From positions 1 through 35,686 of the forward strand of contig JBDKVA010000044.1 of the NCBI GenBank assembly GCA_039679375.1: a DNA stretch of 35,686 nucleotides. The letters are read 5' to 3'. This stretch comes from JBDKVA01 sp039679375 (GTDB taxonomy: Bacteria; Bacillota; Clostridia; Acetivibrionales; DTU013). Position 1 is the first letter of the stretch. The number at the start of each line of letters is the position of its first letter. The position numbers were made by a program, and so were the translations under genes. This document shows positions 14,764 to 23,138 of the stretch, in pieces. The notes beneath the pieces are model-generated. The model was not told where the DNA came from and searched no databases. It saw nothing but the letters and a program-made list of their open reading frames with translations.

Positions 14764-16458
14764 TTAAAAACTCTTGTCGATAGCGGGAGACGCTGCCAAT
14801 ACGGGTATGGCAGGTTTTTGAAGCGGCAATTCCTCCTGCCTGCCTGTGCCGGAATGGAAAGTATGATCGATCACCTGCCCGATATCGTCAACAGGTATGA
14901 CTTCAATCCCAATATCATTGAACATTTCCTGCCAGTTTTCCTTTGGCACCAGCACCTTGTTGATCCCCGCGATTTTAGCGGCCTCCACCTTTGCAGCCAC
15001 TCCTCCGACAGGCTTTACCTTTCCCCTGATGGAAAGCTCACCTGTCATTGCAATATCATTGCTCACCGGTATGTTCCGGATGGCGGAATAGACCGCCGCA
15101 GCTATGGCAATGCCTGCCGATGGACCGTCGATCGGGATCCCTCCCGGGAAATTCAGGTGTATGTCATATTCCCTGGCATCCACATCGAGGAATTTTTTCA
15201 ATACAGTGAGCACATTTTCCACAGAAGCTTTTGCAGAGCTCATTTTCCTCAGCTTCTGTCCTTTTCCGTCCATCTCCTCTTCCTCAACGATCCCAGTCAC
15301 CTTTATTGTCCCTTTTCCTGCCTTCACCCTTATTGCGGATACTTCAATATCGATGACGATCCCCGTAGAATTACCAAATACAGCCAGACCATTCATGCAG
15401 CCGACCTGCTTTTCCTCAATGCTTATCTTCTTGTCGATCCTGGGGCTGTAGTGGCTGAATTCCAGCACCCATTCGATATCCTTCCTGCTGATGATGTTCC
15501 TTCCCTCGACCTGTACAATGCCGCCTGCGATCTGAATAATATTGACCGCATCCCTGCCATTTTGTGCATACCTGGCGATCAGCTCCTCGATCCCCTCTTC
15601 AACGCGGAATCCTCCCCTTATCGCTGCATTTCGTGCAATAATGGCGATCTCGTCCGCCATGAGAGGCCTGAAGTATATTTCGACGCACCTGGAACGAAGC
15701 GCCGGAGGCAGTTCATCCGCAGACCTTGTCGTAGCGCCCACCAGCCTGAAATCGGCAGGCAGCCCTTTTTGGAATATTTCATGTATGTGCGTAGGAATGT
15801 TCGAGTCCTCAGAGCTGTAATATGCACTTTCCAGGAATACCTTACGGTCTTCCAGCACCTTCAGCAGCTTATTCATCTGGATCGGGTGCAGCTCGCCGAT
15901 TTCGTCGATGAAAAGTATACCGCCATGAGCTTTTGTCACAGCGCCCAGCTTAGGCTGTGGAATTCCCGCCACGCCATATGCTCCGGCTCCCTGGTAAATA
16001 GGATCGTGAACGGAACCAATCAGCGGATCGGCTATGCCGCGCTCATCAAACCGCAGTATGGTCGCATCTACCTCGACGAACTTGGCCTCTCTCCGAAACG
16101 GTGATATAGGCGTGAGTTTAGCTTCATCCAGTATGACTCTTGCCGCTGCGGTCTTGCCTACGCCGGGAGGTCCATAAATGATGACATGCTGTGGATTAGG
16201 CCCGCACAGTGCAGCTCTCAGGGCTTTCAAACCCTGTTCCTGTCCGATGATGTCCTTGATCGTTGCCGGCCTGGTCTTTTCCGACAATGGTTCCGTAAGC
16301 TTTATTTCCTTAAGCCTGCGAAGCTTTTCCAGTTCCTTTCGCGATTCTTTCTCATTTGCGCTTTTATTGCCCTGCTGCGATTTCAAAAGATTAAGAAAAT
16401 ACAGCCCGATTATGATTGAAAAGAAAAATTGTATGATCAGAAAGGTACTGTTAAGCAT
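14764..16458 (-). CDS. lonB: ATP-dependent protease LonB (membrane-anchored Lon family)
   Basis: This is a short Lon lacking the usual N-terminal substrate domain, like the LonB of Bacillus that is expressed in the forespore. One membrane segment (residues about 4-24) comes first. An AAA+ domain follows with GPPGVGKTA (Walker A), GGILFIDEIGEL (Walker B), GATTR and LRSRCVEIYF. The C-terminal Lon protease domain has the catalytic Ser in GGIPIDGPSAGIAIA and Lys in GGVAAKVEAAKIAG. The ATG at 16458 with GGAGGAGA just before it is preferred over a GTG seven codons upstream. In Bacillus and relatives lonB lies directly after clpX; here an ATPase gene lies between them. An AACGAAA/TTTCGTT hairpin at 16498-16516 is in its leader. 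Confidence 0.93.
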   Translation of the reverse strand: MLNSTFLIIQFFFSIIIGLYFLNLLKSQQGNKSANEKESRKELEKLRRLKEIKLTEPLSEKTRPATIKDIIGQEQGLKALRAALCGPNPQHVIIYGPPGVGKTAAARVILDEAKLTPISPFRREAKFVEVDATILRFDERGIADPLIGSVHDPIYQGAGAYGVAGIPQPKLGAVTKAHGGILFIDEIGELHPIQMNKLLKVLEDRKVFLESAYYSSEDSNIPTHIHEIFQKGLPADFRLVGATTRSADELPPALRSRCVEIYFRPLMADEIAIIARNAAIRGGFRVEEGIEELIARYAQNGRDAVNIIQIAGGIVQVEGRNIISRKDIEWVLEFSHYSPRIDKKISIEEKQVGCMNGLAVFGNSTGIVIDIEVSAIRVKAGKGTIKVTGIVEEEEMDGKGQKLRKMSSAKASVENVLTVLKKFLDVDAREYDIHLNFPGGIPIDGPSAGIAIAAAVYSAIRNIPVSNDIAMTGELSIRGKVKPVGGVAAKVEAAKIAGINKVLVPKENWQEMFNDIGIEVIPVDDIGQVIDHTFHSGTGRQEELPLQKPAIPVLAASPAIDKSF

Positions 16459-16479
16459 TCCGTCTCCTCCGCCTCTCAC

Positions 16480-16940
16480 TTTTCATGCGTATAAAATAAC
16501 GAAATTCGCTTTCGTTTTGTTATTATATAGTATTCACAATATAGATAAATTTATCCGATGCGAGGCGGCAGAAATCAAATCCCGGGGACATCAATCCCCG
16601 CTCCTGGCACATTTTGATTCACGAAATTACCTGCTTGGGTCGGATTTTCCATTCCAGCACTGCGGAAACATTTCTTCCCCCATTGAAAGATTCCGGTAGC
16701 ATAGGGAGTTCCATTTCAGACATCTCTATGCATTTACTACCGAATAGCATCATATCCAGCTTTTTCCTATCCCAGATTATCCTATCAACCACACTTTTCC
16801 AGACTTATTACAAACCGTTCATTCACCGGACTCCCGTCAAATGTGAAACTATTTCCTTGTTTTTTATTGCAATTTCGCGGCAATAAGTTACTATACTACT
16901 CAATAAATATGTTCAAACACTGCAACATTTTTTGTACTTT
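16480..16940. other. intergenic stretch between lonB and the ATPase gene
   Basis: There is no convincing gene here. It holds the lonB leader hairpin (16498-16516), a GGGGACATCAATCCCC hairpin near 16585-16600 and the partial repeat copy at 16839-16893. Confidence 0.5.
16839..16893 (-). repeat. partial copy (A) of a hairpin repeat family
   Basis: About 55 bases match the right half of copy C (34018-34072), including TTGCAATTTCGCGGCAATA-type sequence on the plus strand. The left arm that would complete the hairpin is lost (CCCGTCAA instead of TGCCGCGAA). It starts about 47 bases after the stop codon of the ATPase gene on the minus strand. Confidence 0.75.
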
Positions 16941-18347
16941 TTACCGTTGCTGCTCCTCATAAAGCTTTTTTAAATCCACAAGTCTCACATTACCCATTGT
17001 TGCAGCGGTTTCTTCCAGTTCCTCAACGAAACCCGATTTGGAAAACAGTATATAGTGTTTACTTTTATATTGTTTAAAAAGCCCGCTCTTTTCCAGCAAT
17101 TTATTTAAAACTCCAATGCTGGTTGGTTCATTTCTCCATTTGCATTCTCCGAAAATTGCATTATCATTGTCAACTGCAAGAATATCAATCTCCTCCTGCC
17201 GCTTCTTATCAGGATTGTTGCCCCACCACCTGCCTATTCTTCCAAACACAAAGGGCAGGGCCAGTTTTGCATTTTCCCTTAAAAGATATTGGGTACAAAT
17301 CTGTTCAAATATCTGCCCCATATAGTTGGATAGGTATGGTGCAATCGCTTTGTCATATACGTAATCGGATAATCCCGTTGCTATGCTGCTCATATTGTTC
17401 GGAATAAATCTATACCAAAAGCGGAACATCTGGTCATCCAGCAAATAAATACTTTTCCGGCTTTCATCCTCTGTCAGGGGTTTGTCTTTTTTTATAATTC
17501 CTAAAGACATGAGAGCTGAAATATATTTCGAGCATTTATTGCTTTCCAGTCCGTTTTTCGTGGCAATCTCATTAAGCTTGGAGGCTCCGCCTGCGATAGC
17601 CGCTATAATTCCGTTATAGGTGGCAGGTTCCCTCAATTCCTGCTTTAACAGGTTGACAGGCTCTTCAAACAAGTGCCCGGATTCGCTTAAAAATAAATCC
17701 TCAATATTCTCTTTAACACTCAAATTTACTCTGATTCTTGCTAGATACTCAGGTACTCCCCCTGTTATTCCGTAAAGCACAGCCTTATCCTCAATGCTAA
17801 ATTCATTTAGCAACAGTGCAGATTCATAATATGTAAAGGGTTTGATTTTAAACTGTGCAGTGCGTCTTCCATATAAAGGGCTTTTATACCCTAATACCTG
17901 ATATTCCATGAAGCTCATGGAGGAACCGCAAAGAATCAGAAAGAGTTTACTGTCCTTCAGCTTCATATCAATATGGGCTTGTATAATAGATGAGATCGCC
18001 CTGTTGCTCTGGGCCAAATAGGGGTATTCGTCAATAACCAGTATAATTCTCTCATCACATGATATTTTGTAAATATAGTCAAATGCTTTTTCCCAATCAG
18101 GAAAATATACATTCCCTGCTGATTCCTTTGAAGTGACGGCAAAAACATCCCTGCTGAAATTTTCTATGTTAATTAAATCATTTGCTTCACGGGCAACAAA
18201 GTAAGCGGCTTTCTTACCCTTGCAGAATTCCTTTATAAGTGTAGTCTTGCCGACTCTTCGTCTGCCATATATCACAGCAAATTCAAATTGTCCGCTTTCA
18301 TACATCATATTTAGCTTTCTTAATTCCTGTTGTCTGCCTACAAACAT
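16941..18347 (-). CDS. P-loop ATPase with C-terminal DUF234 nuclease-like domain
   Basis: This is a member of the archaeal-type ATPase family found scattered in bacteria and archaea, with no settled function. The N-terminal ATPase has YGRRRVGKTTLIKEF (Walker A, residues about 27-41), ILVIDEYPYLA (Walker B) and ILCGSSMSFME. A winged-helix region follows (about 255-310). The C-terminal DUF234 part has RQEEIDILAVDND...IFGECKWR, the Asp...Glu-x-Lys pattern of PD-(D/E)XK nucleases. The ATG has AGGTGAT 5 bases upstream. The gene interrupts the conserved clpX-lonB order and looks more AT-rich than its neighbours, so it was probably acquired. Its promoter has a 22-bp perfect palindrome downstream. 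A defence or selfish role is speculation. Confidence 0.85.
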   Translation of the reverse strand: MFVGRQQELRKLNMMYESGQFEFAVIYGRRRVGKTTLIKEFCKGKKAAYFVAREANDLINIENFSRDVFAVTSKESAGNVYFPDWEKAFDYIYKISCDERIILVIDEYPYLAQSNRAISSIIQAHIDMKLKDSKLFLILCGSSMSFMEYQVLGYKSPLYGRRTAQFKIKPFTYYESALLLNEFSIEDKAVLYGITGGVPEYLARIRVNLSVKENIEDLFLSESGHLFEEPVNLLKQELREPATYNGIIAAIAGGASKLNEIATKNGLESNKCSKYISALMSLGIIKKDKPLTEDESRKSIYLLDDQMFRFWYRFIPNNMSSIATGLSDYVYDKAIAPYLSNYMGQIFEQICTQYLLRENAKLALPFVFGRIGRWWGNNPDKKRQEEIDILAVDNDNAIFGECKWRNEPTSIGVLNKLLEKSGLFKQYKSKHYILFSKSGFVEELEETAATMGNVRLVDLKKLYEEQQR

Positions 18348-18364
18348 TTATATCACCTCTTAGC

Positions 18365-18386
18365 TTGCAAACTCATGAGTTTGCAA
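18365..18386. promoter_or_regulatory. 22-bp perfect palindrome, operator of the ATPase gene
   Basis: The half site TTGCAAACTCA is followed directly by its complement, 18 bases before the ATPase start and just past its promoter. A related half, ACTTATGAGT, follows at 18387-18396. The placement fits a repressor site. Confidence 0.7.
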
Positions 18387-18397
18387 CTTATGAGTAG

Positions 18398-18426
18398 ATA
18401 TTATCACACTATTTATGACTATTCAA
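18398..18426 (-). promoter_or_regulatory. promoter of the ATPase gene
   Basis: On the minus strand TTGAAT, 17 bases, TAATAT. The expected start point falls just before the palindrome at 18365-18386. Confidence 0.6.
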
Positions 18427-18723
18427 GTTAATGCCGAATATTTCCCTTTGATCAAGTCCACTGTCAGCTTTATAACCATATCTGATAAACAATTCCTTAA
18501 TTTTTTTATAGGATGTCCTTCCGCAGTGAAGGGATGGCATTTGCTTAACAAATGGCCATTAATAATGCAAAAGCAGCTAAATAAGGCATGAAAAAGGGCA
18601 TTCCCTCCCGCTGTATATGCGTGTCGGAAATACCCATATCATTCATTTAACATATTCATTTTATGTCGCAGCCCATTATCTATTTTACCCGGCTTCCTAT
18701 ATGCACCGGTTTTATTGGCTGCC
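18427..18723. other. intergenic stretch downstream of clpX
   Basis: There is no gene here. An imperfect hairpin near 18533-18560 (ATGGCATTTG against CAAATGGCCAT, one bulge) is the only clear structure. No good clpX terminator with a U-tract is seen. Confidence 0.4.
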
Positions 18724-20022
18724 TTACGATGCCGATTCCTTTTTCACTCTGGACTTCTTTCCGGCCGTCTTCTTCAGTGGTTTCCGGTTTTCATTGATCA
18801 CTAGCTGGGGAATTGCCTGCTTATCGATCGTATCCTTCGTAACGATGCATTTCTCTACGTTATTTGTCGAAGGTATGTCGTACATCACATCCAGCATAAT
18901 TTCTTCAATAATGGCTCTGAGGCCTCTTGCACCCGTATTTCTTGCCAAAGCTTTCTCCGCGATTGCTTCCAGCGCATCCGGTTCAAATTCGAGCAGCGAG
19001 TCATCCATCTCAAACAGCTTTTGATACTGTTTTACGAGAGCGTTTTTCGGCTCGGTCAGTATCTGTACGAGCGCCTGCTTGTCAAGCGAACCCAGAGTCA
19101 CAATGACCGGCAGCCTGCCTACGAATTCCGGTATCAGGCCGAACTTGAGCAGATCCTGCGGAAGCGTATGAGATAATATTTCACCGATGTCCTTTTCCTT
19201 CCTGCTCTCCACTTTTGCACCAAAGCCGATCGCCCGCGTACCGATCCTGTTCTGTATGATCTTATCGATCCCGTCAAATGCGCCGCCGCAAATGAACAGA
19301 ATATTGGTCGTGTCAATCTGTATAAATTCCTGATGGGGATGCTTCCTTCCACCCTGCGGCGGTACGGAGGCAGTAGTGCCTTCAAGTATTTTCAAAAGCG
19401 CCTGCTGTACGCCCTCACCGCTTACATCTCTTGTAATGGACGGGTTCTCGGACTTTCTGGCAATCTTGTCGATTTCATCGATGTAGATGATGCCCTTTTC
19501 CGCTTTTTCAATATCATAATCGGCCGCCTGAATAAGCTTGAGCAGGATGTTTTCCACATCCTCGCCCACATAACCTGCTTCTGTCAATGAAGTAGCATCC
19601 GCAATGGCAAATGGAACATTGAGCAATCGTGCAAGAGTCTGGGCAAGCAGCGTCTTGCCTGAGCCGGTAGGGCCGAGCATGACAATGTTGCTTTTCTGTA
19701 TTTCCACATCGCTTGTTTTGATATCGGTATTGATCCTCTTATAATGGTTGTAAACCGCTACGGAAAGCGACTTCTTGGCCTTTTCCTGCCCAATGACATA
19801 CTGATCCAGAATAGCCTTAATATCCTTAGGTTTGGGTATATCGTTGATCTCGGCGTCGGCTTTGGTCTCTTCAAACTCTTCCTCTATGATCTCAGAGCAA
19901 AGCTCGATACACTCATCACAAATATATACACCGGGGCCTGCGACAAGCCTTTTAACCTGTTCTTGTGTTTTGCCGCAGAAGGAGCACTTCAACTGCTTCT
20001 TCTCATCATATCTGGACATCAT
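18724..20022 (-). CDS. clpX: ATP-dependent Clp protease ATP-binding subunit ClpX
   Basis: ClpX unfolds substrates, including tmRNA-tagged proteins, and feeds them to ClpP. The N-terminal C4 zinc-binding domain has CSFCGK at about residues 13-18 and CDECIELC at about 35-42. The AAA+ part has LGPTGSGKT (Walker A), GIIYIDEIDK (Walker B), the pore loop GYVGEDVENI, the ClpP-docking loop IGFGAK and the sensor ARNTGARGLR. The length of 432 is normal; the last 15 residues are Lys/Ser-rich. Two ATGs stand together; the second is better spaced from GGGGTGG. The gene follows clpP by 10 bases. Confidence 0.97.
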   Translation of the reverse strand: MMSRYDEKKQLKCSFCGKTQEQVKRLVAGPGVYICDECIELCSEIIEEEFEETKADAEINDIPKPKDIKAILDQYVIGQEKAKKSLSVAVYNHYKRINTDIKTSDVEIQKSNIVMLGPTGSGKTLLAQTLARLLNVPFAIADATSLTEAGYVGEDVENILLKLIQAADYDIEKAEKGIIYIDEIDKIARKSENPSITRDVSGEGVQQALLKILEGTTASVPPQGGRKHPHQEFIQIDTTNILFICGGAFDGIDKIIQNRIGTRAIGFGAKVESRKEKDIGEILSHTLPQDLLKFGLIPEFVGRLPVIVTLGSLDKQALVQILTEPKNALVKQYQKLFEMDDSLLEFEPDALEAIAEKALARNTGARGLRAIIEEIMLDVMYDIPSTNNVEKCIVTKDTIDKQAIPQLVINENRKPLKKTAGKKSRVKKESAS

Positions 20023-20032
20023 TCCACCCCAT

Positions 20033-20617
20033 CTATTTCTTTCTGATCATAATTTCGTCAACGAGGCCGTATGCCTTGGCTTCCTCAGCTGACATGAAAA
20101 AGTCCCTTTCAACATCCCGTTCGATTTTCTCAAGAGGTTGCCCGGTTTTTTCACTCAATATATTATTCAGCTTATTTTTAATTTTTAATAACCATTCCGT
20201 GCGAATTTTTATATCCGTAGCCTGGCCCTGGGCACCGCCCAATGGCTGGTGGATCATGATTTCGCTGTTTGGCAGGGCATATCTCTTACCTTTGGCGCCT
20301 GCTGCCAGTAAAAATGCCCCCATGCTTGCCGCCATACCCACACAAATCGTCTGGACATCAGCCTTTACGTGCTGCATTGTATCATATATGGCAAACCCGG
20401 ATGTGATAGAACCTCCGGGGCTGTTAATGTACAATTGTATATCCTTGTCCGGGTCGACTGAATCAAGGTAAAGCATCTGTGCAACTACCAGACTTGCGGT
20501 CACGTCGTTGACCTCATCGCTGAGCATGATGATTCTTTCCTTGAGCAGCATGGAGAAAATATCATAAGAACGTTCTCCTCTGTTCGTTTGTTCTATTACT
20601 ATCGGTACAAGACTCAT
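20033..20617 (-). CDS. clpP: ATP-dependent Clp protease proteolytic subunit ClpP
   Basis: This is the tetradecameric serine protease core that partners ClpX. The catalytic triad is visible: Ser in GMAASMGAF, His in SEIMIHQPLGG and Asp in RDFFMSAEEA. The start at MSLVPIVIEQ has GGAGG 7 bases before the ATG at 20617 and is preferred to an ATG five codons upstream, giving 194 aa. It lies between tig and clpX on the same strand, the usual order. Confidence 0.97.
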   Translation of the reverse strand: MSLVPIVIEQTNRGERSYDIFSMLLKERIIMLSDEVNDVTASLVVAQMLYLDSVDPDKDIQLYINSPGGSITSGFAIYDTMQHVKADVQTICVGMAASMGAFLLAAGAKGKRYALPNSEIMIHQPLGGAQGQATDIKIRTEWLLKIKNKLNNILSEKTGQPLEKIERDVERDFFMSAEEAKAYGLVDEIMIRKK

Positions 20618-20717
20618 AATATTCCTCCCCATCTTTCCATACTATATTACGGCATTACCACAAAATAGTTTAGGCTTCCTTATTGTTTCCCACAAAAACG
20701 GTAAAATAAACTGAATA

Positions 20718-22004
20718 TTAGTTCAACTTTGCATTTTCAAGCAGGAAATCCACTGTCTTTCTCGCAATCAAATTACTTCTGATATATTCTATATCATCCG
20801 GTTTCAAATGTTGCCTGAAATCTTCCTCACTTTGCCTGTAACTTTCCGCAAGCTTTTTAATTTCCTCATTGGTATCCTCATCCGTTGGAACGATGGCTTC
20901 TTCTACTCCGATCTTTTCAATAACGAGCTGAGTCTTCACTTCCTGCTCCGCCCTCTTTGAGAATTGCTCCCTGAAAGCCTTCATGTCCATACCCATGATC
21001 TCGAGATATTTTTGAAGCTCCAGGCCCTGATAGCGAAGCCTCATCTCAAAATCATATATAAGGTCGTCCACACGCTTTTCCACCATAACGGGAGGAATAT
21101 CAACCACCGCATTTTCTACGATCTTTTCTACGACATTGTCTTCATTTTCATGGTGAGCCTTGTGCTCGGCATTCTCGACGAGCTTCTTCCTGAGGTCTTC
21201 CTTATACTGCTCCAGAGTGTCAAATTCGCTGACATCCTTTGCAAATTCATCATCCAGGGCAGGCAGCTCCTTTAACTTGATCTCCTTAATCTTTACCTTG
21301 AATGTAACGGCCTTTCCGGCAAGATCGGATTTTCCGTAATCCTCTGGAAATGTAACATTTATATCCTTTTCTTCACCTGCTGCAGCGCCGATAAGCTGCT
21401 CTTCAAAACCTGGTATAAATGAACCGGAGCCTATTACCAGATTATGATCGACTCCTTTTCCGCCATCAAACGGCACGCCGTCCAGGAAGCCTTCAAAATC
21501 TATAATAGCCGTATCGCCTGAAGCTACCGGCCTATCTTCAACACTAACGAGCCTTGCATTTTTATCAAGGACCTTGGCGATCTCCTTTTCTACGTCATCA
21601 TCGGTCACGATCGCCTCGGCTTTTTTGACTTCTACTCCTTTGTACTGTCCAAGCTCTACCTCCGGTTTGACGGTAACTTTTGCGGTAAATATAAAGGTTT
21701 GACCCTTGCCGATTTGCTTAATGTCGATTTCCGGCCTGTCCACCGGATGGAGATTATTTTCCTCAACAGCCTGATCGTACGCGTCAGGGCAAACGATATT
21801 GATTGCATCCTCGTACAACACCTGTTCGCCATAAAATTTCTCAACAATATACCTCGGAGCCTTACCTCTCCTGAAGCCTGGTATATTGAACTTGTTCGAA
21901 TTCTTCAAAAAAGCTTTTTGAAGCCCCTGCTCAAACTTCTCTGCATCAACTTCTATCTCGAGTTGAACTACATTTTTATCCACATTCTCTACTTTTGCCT
22001 GCAT
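20718..22004 (-). CDS. tig: trigger factor, ribosome-associated chaperone
   Basis: Trigger factor meets new chains at the ribosome exit. The N-terminal ribosome-binding domain ends with NIPGFRRGKAPRYIVEKFYG (residues about 38-57). The FKBP-type prolyl isomerase domain (about 150-245) has GDTAIIDFEGFLDGVPFDGG and FPEDYGKSDLAGKAVTFKVKI. The C-terminal helical domain follows. The length of 428 is normal. It is the first gene of the tig-clpP-clpX group. Confidence 0.96.
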   Translation of the reverse strand: MQAKVENVDKNVVQLEIEVDAEKFEQGLQKAFLKNSNKFNIPGFRRGKAPRYIVEKFYGEQVLYEDAINIVCPDAYDQAVEENNLHPVDRPEIDIKQIGKGQTFIFTAKVTVKPEVELGQYKGVEVKKAEAIVTDDDVEKEIAKVLDKNARLVSVEDRPVASGDTAIIDFEGFLDGVPFDGGKGVDHNLVIGSGSFIPGFEEQLIGAAAGEEKDINVTFPEDYGKSDLAGKAVTFKVKIKEIKLKELPALDDEFAKDVSEFDTLEQYKEDLRKKLVENAEHKAHHENEDNVVEKIVENAVVDIPPVMVEKRVDDLIYDFEMRLRYQGLELQKYLEIMGMDMKAFREQFSKRAEQEVKTQLVIEKIGVEEAIVPTDEDTNEEIKKLAESYRQSEEDFRQHLKPDDIEYIRSNLIARKTVDFLLENAKLN

Positions 22005-22201
22005 GTGATTTCAAATCCTCCCATATATTCTTTCCTTATTGCAAGCCGTTTTTATGGCAAATCCGGCTAAAAACCCAATTTTTATTCATACATTATAACA
22101 TTATATTTTTGTAAAGCCAATACAAAACGCTATTTTGTGAAAAAAATCGCAAGTTATCACCTGATACTGCAGCGAAGGGTTTGCTGTAGTAACAATGTTG
22201 A

Positions 22202-22280
22202 CTACCGCCCACAACCCAACGAATGTACTTATTGCCACGAATGTGAAATCATTTTATTGTAGTTTCGCGACAATAAGTTA
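22202..22280 (-). repeat. copy (B) of a hairpin repeat family
   Basis: It shares CTACCGCCCACAACCCAACG and most of the following 60 bases with copy C. It starts directly after the TAG of the metallophosphoesterase gene. On the minus strand ACTTATTGTCGCGAA pairs with TTCGTGGCAATAAGT over 15 bp, with two G-U pairs. The rest of 22005-22201 shows no gene. Confidence 0.8.
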
Positions 22281-22988
22281 CTAATATAATCTCAATGGCC
22301 TGAAGCCGAGGCGGTCTGCCGCCACCAGCCTGAATTCCACGCCCCTGACCGTCCCCTCTACAGCATATTTATGCGCTTCTCCGTGAAGATGCCCATATAT
22401 GCAAAGCTGGACACGATACTTTTCCATTATTCCCAGAAATTCTGAAAAAACGCCATTTGAATTAAAAACCGGGAAATGCATCGCGGCGATAAGTCTGCCG
22501 TTATCAGGCACAACGGCGCTTTTCAGCGAAAGCTCGAGACGCTGCAGTTCCCTTGAATAGATTTTTGCATCTTCCGCATTAAAACCATCTTCTCCCGGCA
22601 TTTCCCAGCCTCTGGTACCGCACACTGCGGTATCCTCAATGGTAAAACTGTTATTGTGCATAAAATGTATGGATGAAAAACCATTTTCAGAAAGGAATTT
22701 ATCAAGCTTGTTTTTAGTGGTCCACCAGTAATCGTGATTTCCTTTGGATATGATTTTAATTCCGGGCAATTGTTCAATAAAGCTGAAATCCTTATAAGCC
22801 TGGCTCAGATAGGTAGCCCAGGAAATATCCCCGGGGATAAGCACATAATCGTTCGTATCCACCGTAGAGCGCCAGTTTTCTTCAAGCCTGTCCATATAAT
22901 TGGACCATCTGGCTCCGAACACATCCATAGGCTTATCGACGCTTAAAGCCAGATGCAGGTCCGAGATTGCATATATTGCCATATGCAT
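22281..22988 (-). CDS. metallophosphoesterase (calcineurin-like)
   Basis: The dimetal phosphoesterase motifs appear in order: AISDLHLA (residues about 6-13), IPGDISWA, SKGNHDYWW, AAMHFPVF and IYGHLHGEAH. The 235-aa single-domain protein has no signal or membrane segment, so it acts in the cytoplasm. The substrate is unknown. AGGAA lies about 7 bases before the ATG at 22988; a second ATG two codons on is possible. A copy of the hairpin repeat abuts its stop codon. Confidence 0.9.
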   Translation of the reverse strand: MHMAIYAISDLHLALSVDKPMDVFGARWSNYMDRLEENWRSTVDTNDYVLIPGDISWATYLSQAYKDFSFIEQLPGIKIISKGNHDYWWTTKNKLDKFLSENGFSSIHFMHNNSFTIEDTAVCGTRGWEMPGEDGFNAEDAKIYSRELQRLELSLKSAVVPDNGRLIAAMHFPVFNSNGVFSEFLGIMEKYRVQLCIYGHLHGEAHKYAVEGTVRGVEFRLVAADRLGFRPLRLY

Positions 22989-23063
22989 TAAATTCCTTTC
23001 ATCCTGTTTCCAAATTTATTCCGCTGAAAATATGTTTCCCATTAGTGGGGACAAGACATGGGA

Positions 23064-23127
23064 AGACAAGGGGACGGTTCTCTTGTCTGTCATTTCCAAC
23101 TGAGACAAGAGAACCGTCCCCTTGTCT
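23064..23127. repeat. REPIN-like inverted repeat with GGGGACGGTTCTC core
   Basis: Two 25-bp arms, 23064-23088 and 23103-23127, are perfect complements around a 14-base loop. The core AAGGGGACGGTTCTCTTG is a type seen widely as a dispersed palindrome in Firmicutes genomes, often linked to REP-associated tyrosine transposases. It lies 12 bases past the uvrC stop codon and may also help end its transcript. Confidence 0.8.
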
Positions 23128-23138
23128 CTGCAATTGCC

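Noticed and set aside
14818..16104. A 428-codon open frame on the plus strand opposite lonB
   Set aside because: It is fully antisense to a well-supported gene, has no recognisable domain and its residue makeup reflects the complement of lonB codons.
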